The notes under the pieces were generated by a model that saw only the letters and a program-made list of their open reading frames with translations, was not told where the DNA came from and made no database searches. The translations under genes were made by a program, and so were the position numbers. From positions 1 through 64,000 of IMG/VR virus record IMGVR_UViG_3300050343_000199: a stretch of 64,000 bases of DNA; one strand, written 5' to 3'. This document shows, one piece after another, positions 41,176-50,600 of this stretch (position 1 is its first letter; each line of letters starts with the position of its first letter). The stretch comes from a virus.

Positions 41176-43326
41176 TTATTCTCCGATCTGTAGTGCTGTT
41201 AGTGTTACGGTAACCGTGGATGCGGATCCACTTCTATTTGTTACTGAAAGATAAATTGTAGTTGTTCTAGGACTATCATTATTGAATCCCATAATACCAG
41301 GAGTAATTAATATAGATTCTGCTGTAGTAGTTCTTACTTCAGCAATAACACCACTACCAGGAGAAGGATCTGCTCCCTCACTTCTAGTTTGATCAGCATC
41401 TCTGGAAGCATCATCAGTATATACTCTGACCCATGCTGCAGCGTCAACTTCAATCTTAAATAATGAATACGCTTTGTAACCTGTAATATTTAGTTCTGCG
41501 GTTGCGTCATCAGCGAGTGATGATGTAGTACCTGTAAGATCTTGAATCTGTGGTACGCTAGAACCGCCTGTAGCAGTGAGAACACCTGCAGCATCAATAG
41601 ATAAACCAGAACCAATTTTAATACCACCCAGTGTTCCTGCTGCAGCGATTGGCAGTGTATAACCACCAGCAACAGCAGAGATATTTCCACTACCATCTAC
41701 TGTAATAGTAGTACCATCAGGAATTACACCACCAAGTGATGATGCTGATGCTGCTGGTAATGTATATGCAGATGGAATAGATGGTTTGTTAAGGATCTGT
41801 GCTAATCCAGAAGTAGCATCCCAATCTGATTGAACTGGAGCAATGCTATTAATCGTAACTTTTTTATTAGCACTATCCCAAGTAATATCAGTTCCATTGC
41901 TTCCCGTAAATTCAATGGTGTCATCATTATTAGCAGCATCACGCAATGTAAGAATTGCATTGTTGCTGGTTGTATTTGAACCAAGTAAATCGTAGGTAGT
42001 GCCTCCACCACCTCCACCACCAGTTACTACAGCATCAATACTATTATTATTGTCATCATATGTAAAAGTAATACCAGTATGAGTTCCATTACTGAATAAC
42101 AGTGCTGCAGCATCTTGTGCATCTTCTGTTGTATATGATCCACCACTAGCACCAGATGGTGCTCTGAAGGTGAGTGTGTTAGCATCGGTTCGTTCTACAA
42201 GTAGACCGTCAGCACCAGCAAATGTAATCTCATCAGTAGTTCCAGCATTATCAGTTAAAGTAAGTTTAGAACTTGCTGCTCCTGCCGCAGTTTCTGCAGA
42301 AATAGAATATGTAGAGTTTGCAATGTCTGCAGTCAAATCAATCTGAATCTCATCACTAGAATCGCTAATTGCTAGTCCAGTTCCTGCGACTAAAACAATT
42401 TGATCTGTAGTACCGCTAGAATCTTCAAGACGAATTATTTTTCTTGCAAGATTCTCTGCCGTAGTTCCTGTAGTAAAATCAACAACGTTAATATTATAAG
42501 TAAGTTGAGTATTACCTAGAAGTGTTGCAAAATCTGAAGATGTGGTACTATTTGTAGTTACTAATCTTTGACTGGTCCAACTTACTCCATTGGAGTAATA
42601 CATTATTCCCGTATCATCTGCATATGCAAATTTACTTTCCGAATCTGCTACTGCAGGGAATGATGCTACATCAGCATATAGAATTGATGGAGATCCTCCT
42701 CCACCGCCACCAGTAATTCCTCCTGCCGGAGATGCGTCAACCCATTGATTACTATCAGAATCTGAAAAATATACTTTTAATGTCCCACTATCACTCTTCC
42801 ACCACAAATCGCCATTAACCGGATTTGCGGGAGGTACATCTGCTGTTAATACTTTTGCACTAGTAGCGGATGCAGAGGTAGGACTAGCATCTACCCATTG
42901 ATTTGTATCCCCATCTTCATAATAAACTTTTAATACACCACTATCACTCTTCCACCAAAGTTCACCATTAGATGGATTTCCCGGTTGATTATCTGAAATT
43001 GCAATAGTGGACTTTAATAAGTACCCTGCTTGAGCATGATTACCCCACAAGAATGCACTGTCCCAGTTGGCAATTCTTAAATGCGTTACTGAATAAGCAG
43101 GAGATGCTGAAAATATAGGATCACTTTCTTGAAAAGTTGAGGTAAACTGATATGCAGAATTCCAATCACTAATATTTTGTGTAGTTACAGCCGAAGCTGC
43201 AGATGCTGTAAATATTGGATCAGTTTCCGAACCAATAGAAAGTGCGTGCAGATCAGCAGCGAGTAAGTTAATCTCTTGTCTTTGCTGTTCCAGACTAAAA
43301 GTTTTAGCTACATTCCTTAATACCAT
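41176..43326 (-). CDS. Modular tail fibre, 716 residues
   Basis: The first 32 residues (MVLRNVAKTFSLEQQRQEIN, LLAADLHALS) match the N-terminus of the 1361-residue fibre upstream, suggesting a common attachment leader. It then has NWDSAFLWGNHAQAGYL and two copies of a LWWKSDSG.LKVY..D.D.NQWVDASP module, shared with the 604-residue fibre. The remainder is a series of short beta-repeats (YTLPAASASSLGGV; YTLPIAAAGTLGGI) and a C-terminal beta-sandwich (ATAELNITGYKAYSLFKIEV) common in phage proteins. It starts 38 bases upstream of the end of the 1361-residue gene's frame. Confidence 0.8.
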   Translation of the reverse strand: MVLRNVAKTFSLEQQRQEINLLAADLHALSIGSETDPIFTASAASAVTTQNISDWNSAYQFTSTFQESDPIFSASPAYSVTHLRIANWDSAFLWGNHAQAGYLLKSTIAISDNQPGNPSNGELWWKSDSGVLKVYYEDGDTNQWVDASPTSASATSAKVLTADVPPANPVNGDLWWKSDSGTLKVYFSDSDSNQWVDASPAGGITGGGGGGSPSILYADVASFPAVADSESKFAYADDTGIMYYSNGVSWTSQRLVTTNSTTSSDFATLLGNTQLTYNINVVDFTTGTTAENLARKIIRLEDSSGTTDQIVLVAGTGLAISDSSDEIQIDLTADIANSTYSISAETAAGAASSKLTLTDNAGTTDEITFAGADGLLVERTDANTLTFRAPSGASGGSYTTEDAQDAAALLFSNGTHTGITFTYDDNNNSIDAVVTGGGGGGGTTYDLLGSNTTSNNAILTLRDAANNDDTIEFTGSNGTDITWDSANKKVTINSIAPVQSDWDATSGLAQILNKPSIPSAYTLPAASASSLGGVIPDGTTITVDGSGNISAVAGGYTLPIAAAGTLGGIKIGSGLSIDAAGVLTATGGSSVPQIQDLTGTTSSLADDATAELNITGYKAYSLFKIEVDAAAWVRVYTDDASRDADQTRSEGADPSPGSGVIAEVRTTTAESILITPGIMGFNNDSPRTTTIYLSVTNRSGSASTVTVTLTALQIGE

Positions 43327-43357
43327 TGATATTACGCTACTGGGACAGTCTTTTGAT

Positions 43358-43364
43358 TATTTAT
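43358..43364 (-). promoter_or_regulatory. T4-type late promoter core
   Basis: ATAAATA on the minus strand, 32 bases before the ATG at 43326 and next to the TGA of the 1361-residue gene. Confidence 0.6.
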
Positions 43365-46300
43365 CATACCTTCATAATGTATGCCAATGCATAATATGGA
43401 GGTCTATTTTCGTGTGCAGTTCCATTTCCAGTAGATCCAGTATCACCACTTCCACCATCATCAATAACTCCCGAAGCTTGATTTGTACCTGGTGAAGAAG
43501 TACCAGTTGAACCACTAGAACCTCCAGTTTCTCCTGGACCACCCTGATTAGTTTGACCACTAATAGACACATTAACTGAGTGTAAGTGAGTTGTGTCTGT
43601 TGCTGCTCCCGTATTCCTTGGGGAGTAATCACCTGTATAATTAGTTCCAAGTGCCAGACCAGAACCAGTTCCTACAGTTCCGGTAATAGCATGTGTATGA
43701 GGAACTGCTGTGTTACCAGTATTACCGGTAGCACTACCACTAAAGTTATGCCAATGATCTCCAACACTATGAGTATGATTTCCGATATTATGAGAATGAC
43801 TATCTACACTATGACCATGATTTCCGATATTATGAGTATGGGCAGAAATAGTATGAGTATGTGAAGGTAAATCTGACGTTGTTAGAACTACACTTTCACT
43901 ACCACCAGTATCTCCAGTACTGTAAGTTCCTCCAGAACCTACAATAAACATTCCTCTTAAATCTGGAGTAGCACTACTTCCAACCGTTTGACCATTACAT
44001 AATGCCCAACCAGATGGAATGCTACTTGCAGAACCAGACCACATCACAATAATTCCATTTGGAATTGATGCACCTCCACCTTGAGTCAAGGAAGTAATTT
44101 GTCCTTGACCGTTTACTACAATTTGGTCTGGATTATTATACGTACCTGCTACAACACCAGTATCTGCTAATTCTATAGTCCCACTAGATGTAATAGGACC
44201 GCCACTAATTCCTGTTCCTGTGTCTATCTGAGTAACTGTTCCACTACCACCACTACTACTTCCTCCTGCACTATCAATAGTAAATCCAGCTGAAGATACA
44301 TTACTAAATGTAATATTATTTCCAGCATTCATTACTATACTAGTAGTACCTGACGCACCACCCGAAACTGGAATGGAAAGAAAATTCAATTGAACAGATG
44401 TAGATCCTCCAATCAACTGTTGCGAATAATTATTAGTGCTGTATCCTGCTTGAGAATGATCACCCCATCCATATGCAGTATCCCATTCAGTTGCATTTGC
44501 AATTTGAGATTCATTTGCTAATGGAACCCAAGCACCTGCATGTGCAAAATATCCTTTACCAGTTCCATGTACATGAGCAAACATGCCATGATAAGATGAT
44601 GCACTCGGAAGATCTCCAGTAGTGGAGAATACGTTCGCAAAATATACTTTACCAGTTGTATTAATATCCCTAGTTGTTGTTGCACCTCTAGAAAGAACAG
44701 TATCTAGAGTATCAGATTCTGTACCTCCACTGCCACCACCACTACTACCGCCATATACTGCAGTTGGAGTCAGTAATAATCCGTTTGATTTAACACCGGA
44801 AATTGAAATATTTAAATTGGTAGTTGTAGTTGAAACTTTAAAACTACCAGCAGTCCCAGAAGTAAGAGTAACCCAACCACCAGTAGATCCTACCGCTCCA
44901 CTTACATCCGGAGTAACAGTTACACCATCTACTTCATACGTGTAATTTGCAGTATCTGCATATCTAACAAAAATTTCTACAGGACCATTAAGTATGGGGA
45001 GATTTGCACCATTAGCAGTATTATCCCATCCTATGTAATCTGCACTTGTAGTTTCTACTTTTGACCAACTAGTCAAATTTCCATCAAACATTTGATCTGA
45101 AAGGTCGCTAGAATACCATCCAGAAAATACTACACCATCTGCCCACTGATATGTTGTTCCTGAACTACTACCGCCACTAGATTGTGCTACCCATGCATAA
45201 TCAGATCCATTCCAACTTAATACATGACCATTAGTTGGAGAAGATGTTACATTTAAATGTGAGTCAACATCAGAATTTGTATATGCTGCAGGGATATTAG
45301 TTAGATCATTATAACTTCCAGAAAATAATGTGGGTTTATCAGTTAAATCATTATAGCTTCCAGAGAATGTAGAGTATCCTGAAAGGTCTGGAGGTGTATA
45401 TGAAAATAATCCTGTGGTATTATTGTATGATAAATCTGCCGTACCTACTGAAAGTATATTGACTGATAAATCATCTAGTTCAATAGGATTACCAGAACTG
45501 CCACCAGAAGCAGTTGTACAGTATATAAAACATAATGAATAATACGGAGGGAGATTTGTACCGACAGCAGATATACCTTCAGATCCGGTATTACCACTAA
45601 GACTTACATTAACACTAACATTATGACTATGACTTAGATTTGAACTATTTGTACTTCCAGTTATGCTTACATTATGTGAGTGTGATCCTGCATCAGAAGT
45701 ATCTGCACTTTTATTTCCACCACCATTACCTTGAGGATTATCTAATGCATCAGCATTACTACCACTCTGTACTGACCATGTATTAGCACCCCATCTATGA
45801 TCGTGACTTCCGGTGTTATTTGTACTACCAGAACCAGAAACATTATGAGAGTGATTACTTAATTGACTATTAGTAGTACCGTTTGAAGTACCACTACCAG
45901 ACCAAGTATGTGTATGAGATGGTAAAGCAGAATCTTTACTACCACCAGTATCTCCTACTGGATAAGTACTACCAGCACCTATAACAAATCTATCTCTTAA
46001 ATCTGGAGAATTGCCGCTGCCATCACAAAGTTGCCATCCAGTGGGAATATCAACGATAGCCCCAGACCACATCATAATAGACCCTACGGCGACATTACCG
46101 CCACCACCTGATGAACTAGATGACGTTCCGCTATTTTGGTCAGCACCTAGTTCCCATCTACTATTTGTACCATTATATTTAAGAACCGCTCCATCATTAG
46201 GAGTTCCTGAAATTAATACATCAATTAAATCATTTAATGACGAAGGGATTGTCGGTTTATTAGTTAAATCTACGTAACTTCCAGAAAATAATGTAGGTTT

Positions 46301-47449
46301 ATCAGTTAGATCATTATAACTTTCAGAAAATAATGTAGGTTTATCAGTTAGATCATTATAACTTTCTGAGAATAATGTAGGTTGATTAGTTAAATCTGTA
46401 TAACTTCCGGAAAATAATGTGGGTTGATTAGTTAAATCTGTATAACTTCCAGAAAATGTAGAGTATCCCGAAAGATCTGGAGGTGTATAGCTGAATACAC
46501 CAGTAGTATTATTATAAGTTAAAGTTGATGTACCTACCGAAAGCACATTAACTGACATATCTGATAGCGCAATACCAGTACCAGTTGAAGTCAGATCAGC
46601 AGCGGGTGACCATTCCGTACCATCCCATTTTAGTATTTGACCAATTGATGGAGATGTAGAATTTACATCAGTTAGATCTGATACTGAGAATGTAGGTTTG
46701 TCAGTTAAATCATTATAGCTTCCAGAGAATGTAGAGTATCCTGAAAGGTCTGGAGGTGTGTAACTGAATACACCACTAGTATTATCGTATATTAAACTTG
46801 CAGTGCCAGGAGATAAAGAAGTTACAGTAATATCTGTTAATGCAATTCCACCACCCGATGAAGCAACTGTTCCTGCTATCCAAGTGCTACTAGGAGCATT
46901 CCAAATAAGTGCTTGACCAGTAGTAACTCCTGTGGTATCAACATCAGTAATATCATTTAATGCAAATGCAACCGAAGTTAAATATCCAGATGTTGAGTGA
47001 TCTCCCCAACCATATGCAGTATCCCAGTTAGAAGAGTTTACTACTGCTGTATTAAGATCAGATGTTGTTGCATAACCTTGAGTAGAATGATCTCCCCATC
47101 CGTATGCTGTATCCCAATTAGTTATCTTAGTATTAGTTACATTTACTGCAGCAGAAGCACTGTATACGGGATCAGTTTCTACTGCATTATTAGTAAATGT
47201 TATTTGACCACCGGATAATCCAATTGATAAACCAGTTCCTGCAACTAATACAATATCAGCATTAATGCCATCAGAACCCGTAAGTCTAATTATTTTCCTG
47301 TCTAGTCCACTACCATCAACAGGGTTCATGGTATAAGTAGTAGGTGCTACTGCTCCCTGCGATAGAGCATGCACATCAGAAGCAAGTGCATTAATTTCTA
47401 GTCTTTGTTGTTCTAGACTAAAAGATTTAGCTACGTTTCTAAGAACCAT
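43364..47449 (-). CDS. Tail fibre with two phage tail-collar domains, 1361 residues
   Basis: Leader MVLRNVAKSFSLEQQRLEIN, then NWDTAYGWGDHSTQGY modules and a tandem set of 14-residue units (SGSY.DLT.QPTLF) around residues 330-400. Two collar domains follow. The first, about residues 450-650, has MMWSGAIVDIPTGWQLCDG, LRDRFVIGAGSTYPVGDTGG and NLPPYYSLCFIYC. The second, about residues 1125-1361, has VMWSGSASSIPSGWALCNG, LRGMFIVGSGGTYSTGDTGG and RPPYYALAYIMKV. The second includes a run of at least seven H-x-H pairs (about residues 1195-1235, HTHTISAHTHNIGNHGHSVD), like the iron-coordinating needle of T4 gp37-type tips. The collar domains link it to gp12/short fibre families. Likely trimeric receptor-binding fibre. 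Confidence 0.88.
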   Translation of the reverse strand: MVLRNVAKSFSLEQQRLEINALASDVHALSQGAVAPTTYTMNPVDGSGLDRKIIRLTGSDGINADIVLVAGTGLSIGLSGGQITFTNNAVETDPVYSASAAVNVTNTKITNWDTAYGWGDHSTQGYATTSDLNTAVVNSSNWDTAYGWGDHSTSGYLTSVAFALNDITDVDTTGVTTGQALIWNAPSSTWIAGTVASSGGGIALTDITVTSLSPGTASLIYDNTSGVFSYTPPDLSGYSTFSGSYNDLTDKPTFSVSDLTDVNSTSPSIGQILKWDGTEWSPAADLTSTGTGIALSDMSVNVLSVGTSTLTYNNTTGVFSYTPPDLSGYSTFSGSYTDLTNQPTLFSGSYTDLTNQPTLFSESYNDLTDKPTLFSESYNDLTDKPTLFSGSYVDLTNKPTIPSSLNDLIDVLISGTPNDGAVLKYNGTNSRWELGADQNSGTSSSSSGGGGNVAVGSIMMWSGAIVDIPTGWQLCDGSGNSPDLRDRFVIGAGSTYPVGDTGGSKDSALPSHTHTWSGSGTSNGTTNSQLSNHSHNVSGSGSTNNTGSHDHRWGANTWSVQSGSNADALDNPQGNGGGNKSADTSDAGSHSHNVSITGSTNSSNLSHSHNVSVNVSLSGNTGSEGISAVGTNLPPYYSLCFIYCTTASGGSSGNPIELDDLSVNILSVGTADLSYNNTTGLFSYTPPDLSGYSTFSGSYNDLTDKPTLFSGSYNDLTNIPAAYTNSDVDSHLNVTSSPTNGHVLSWNGSDYAWVAQSSGGSSSGTTYQWADGVVFSGWYSSDLSDQMFDGNLTSWSKVETTSADYIGWDNTANGANLPILNGPVEIFVRYADTANYTYEVDGVTVTPDVSGAVGSTGGWVTLTSGTAGSFKVSTTTTNLNISISGVKSNGLLLTPTAVYGGSSGGGSGGTESDTLDTVLSRGATTTRDINTTGKVYFANVFSTTGDLPSASSYHGMFAHVHGTGKGYFAHAGAWVPLANESQIANATEWDTAYGWGDHSQAGYSTNNYSQQLIGGSTSVQLNFLSIPVSGGASGTTSIVMNAGNNITFSNVSSAGFTIDSAGGSSSGGSGTVTQIDTGTGISGGPITSSGTIELADTGVVAGTYNNPDQIVVNGQGQITSLTQGGGASIPNGIIVMWSGSASSIPSGWALCNGQTVGSSATPDLRGMFIVGSGGTYSTGDTGGSESVVLTTSDLPSHTHTISAHTHNIGNHGHSVDSHSHNIGNHTHSVGDHWHNFSGSATGNTGNTAVPHTHAITGTVGTGSGLALGTNYTGDYSPRNTGAATDTTHLHSVNVSISGQTNQGGPGETGGSSGSTGTSSPGTNQASGVIDDGGSGDTGSTGNGTAHENRPPYYALAYIMKV
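46250..46465 (-). repeat. Tandem 42-bp in-frame repeats in the 1361-residue fibre
   Basis: About five units of 42 bases encode SGSY.DLT.KPTLF-type 14-residue repeats. Two further single units occur near 45300-45370 and 46690-46735. Units differ by a few substitutions, so they have expanded and then drifted. Confidence 0.85.
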
Positions 47450-47648
47450 TGGACTTCAGCAACTGGTGCAGTAGGGATTTAATTTCACCGACCTCATTTT
47501 TCACATAGTCTAATTCTTGTTCCATATTACGAAACTTACTTCTAGACTTTTTATATTTTTCAAAGGAAGATCTGTCAGTATTTATGATCGCACCTGTATC
47601 AGAATCACGATACAGGTGATCTTCGTTTTTAACTTTTATGTGTTTCAT
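47439..47648 (-). CDS. Small coiled-coil protein, 69 residues
   Basis: Begins MKHIKVKNEDHLYRDSDTGA and ends in a coiled coil (MEQELDYVKNEVGEIKSLLH). Overlaps the following fibre by 11 bases and starts one base after the giant gene's stop. An internal ATAAATA (47579-47585) lies about 130 bases before the fibre start and might serve as its promoter. Small proteins of this pattern, with 'VKN..HLYRD..T.AI.N.D...Y', are frequent in T4-like cyanophages; role unknown. Confidence 0.8.
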   Translation of the reverse strand: MKHIKVKNEDHLYRDSDTGAIINTDRSSFEKYKKSRSKFRNMEQELDYVKNEVGEIKSLLHQLLKSNGS

Positions 47649-47649
47649 T

Positions 47650-50600
47650 TTAATAAGAAGCTACTGCTCTCAAGTCTTGAACTTTAGGAACATATGCTGG
47701 ATTACTAGACTTCATTACGATCTTGATAGCGAATGAAGAAAACTCAGGGAGATCTTCAATACTATATGATAACTCTTGATATGAATCTTGTTTTTCTGAA
47801 ATACTACTAATAGAATTTTCTGAAGATGCAATTACATCTACATCAGGATTTCCAGTTTCATTGAAATATACCCATTCAATATCATCAAAATTTTCTTGAG
47901 AAGAAGATTTTTTAATTCTATAAAGAATTTTGATATTTTCAATGTCAGACACATTTACAGTAGTCTTAACATCAATTGATGTTCCCGGATTTTCAATGGC
48001 AATTTCTTTAGTTACATATTTGGCAACACTAGAACTATTTTTTGATTGAGTATCAGAAACATAATCCGTACCATTTGAATATGTAATTTTGGAAATTTCA
48101 ATGAAATTATATTCGTCATTTGGTTGATCTTGATATGATAAAATATCTCCAACTCTAAAGATGTCTTCATTTTGAGCATCAACTGAGGCATTTCTTGTAA
48201 ATGCTGCAGAGTCAATAATCTTTCCTGTGTAATCATCAGAAATTGGTTGTTTATCATTGACTACGGTTAATTTACCGGATTTCTCATTCCATAAAACAAT
48301 TTTTCCTGTAATTTTATTGTCATAAGTATCAGCAAGAACTGATGGGTTTCTTGCTGTTACATATGTTGGAGGAACAATTATATTAGGAATTTGGAATACT
48401 TCTTTAGATGCACCCGACAAAGCTACTGTAGTAGTTCCGGCAAAAGTTTGATTTGAAAAACTTAATTGTTCACCTGGAGTAAATGCATTAGTAGTTTTTA
48501 ACTTGACATATACTGTAGTACCAGTAACTTTAATAATTTCACCGGATGCATTGGTTGTTGATCCAGCAATAGTCTGATTTGGTTGAATAATTTCTGTAGT
48601 GGTATCAATTCCAGAAACAATAAAATTATATACTGGATAAAATTCTAAGATTTGATTTTTTCTTCCAAATCTATCTTCAGAACCTGTCGCATTTTCTACT
48701 TTGTTTGTAATAGTTTTGACGGTGGAACGAGATAGATCTATGATAGGTGATAGATGAGAAACAGAACTTGAAAGATCCATTTTATATGTAAGAGACCTAT
48801 CTAGATTATTAATAGTTTGATTTACTCTTGAAGCAATTAACTTCTGATTGATAAAGAATATATCTTCATTCAAAAATGTTTTTTCATAACCAGTTTGACT
48901 ATATGAAGTAAATGTATTAACGTTATCATCTACTGGAGAAACATTGGTTGTTTGTACAAAACTGGTAACTTCTGTACTTCCAAAAGATAAGAAAGGAACT
49001 ACTGCATGTAACTTTTCAAATTTTCTGTTATATGATGCTAAGATGGAATCTCCTCCACCAAAAGCATTTGACGAAGATCTACTACTAGAGAAAATGTTAT
49101 AGTAATCTATACCCGTATTATGAACTTGATATAGTCTACTATTAATTTGTGAAGCAGCAACTCCACCAACATCTAAACAATTTTTAAAGAATACATATGA
49201 TTTTTTATCGGAATCAAATCCATTATCCGGATGATTTATTTTAAGAATGAAATTATTATTCTTAAACAGAGTTGATGTAGCAGAAGTATTTGATTCTGCA
49301 TTAGATTCAACACTATTAATTTCTAATTTTTCATATCCCAAATCTTCATTTGTAAGTAATAAGGATGCGGTTCTTGAAGTATCAAATTCTGCACGGTTAA
49401 GTTTAAACTTAACATCTTCAAATAAATCTTCAACCCAATTATTAGTATTTTGAGATTTGAATAATGATCCTAAAGCAGGTTGAGTTGTTACTGTAGTACT
49501 AGTAGCAATTTCAGTTTCACCTAACTTAGACGCCCAGATAAGATAATCTGTAGAATCTGTTTCTACAACCATAGAGTATTCAGTATCTGACTCTAGATAT
49601 ACAGGATAATCAAACTTAAAGTTTGTTGGAGTAGTTGATTCAGTTACTCCATCTTCATCAATAGCAATACCCATACGAACTGCAGGACTATCAATAGTAA
49701 TAAATGACTCAATTTCAGCACCAGCATTACCAGTTCCAGTTCCACCAATAATAACTGCAGGAGGTTCGGTGTATTCTGATCCGGGAAGTACAATTTCAGT
49801 GTGGTAAACTTTACCGTCAGAAACTCTAACTGTAGCAGTTGAATTACCACCACCAGGCAATTGAGGACTTTCAATAGTTAAGATTGCAGAATCGTAATCT
49901 GACCCAGTGTTCTTAACTTTTAAGTCTGTAACTCTTCCGGAATCTTTAGTAATTTTTAAAGATGATGTTTTGTTATTTGCATTATTAGATTCCGTTATAG
50001 ATGGAACTTCTAGAAGTTCATCTGGTTTAAACAATTTACCATTGTGATTACTTAATACTAATGTATAAACTTGGTCATTAGTTAACGTAAATATTCCTGT
50101 TGTTGAAGCATTAACTGCGGTATTATTTTTGTCAAATACTTTTGAAATAGGACCAGATGCATTGGAAGAAGATCCAACTACCTTCTCATCTTTAGTTATG
50201 GTTAAGGTTTCACTAGCAAAAACTCTCAAATAAGTTTCTGGATTTAGAATTTTTTGAGTTCCGGGAATAATATTCTTTCCTGGTTTACCACTTTGAGTAT
50301 CAGTCAAATAGACTCTCAGTGGAATAGTACTACTCTTTGCAGAGAAGAATAGATCTACACTAGTTACAAATACACCACCTTCAAATCCTTCTACGTTAAA
50401 TGTTTGGGCAAGTGGATTTGGTTTGATTGGATTTTCGGTATTACTATCAGTAACTTGAATTCCTTCGTTTGATTTAAAGAATGCAGGAGTAGTTGATATA
50501 ATTGAAGATGGATTTTCTGGAAGAAGACCCGTTGCATAAAACTTAACTTCTGCGTATGAATCTACTTCATCTTTAGGTGCATCAGTAGAACTAGATGTAA

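Noticed and set aside
46250-46465. Regular 42-bp repeats that could resemble a CRISPR or satellite array
   Set aside because: No unique spacers of constant length; the units are in frame and encode a fibre repeat.
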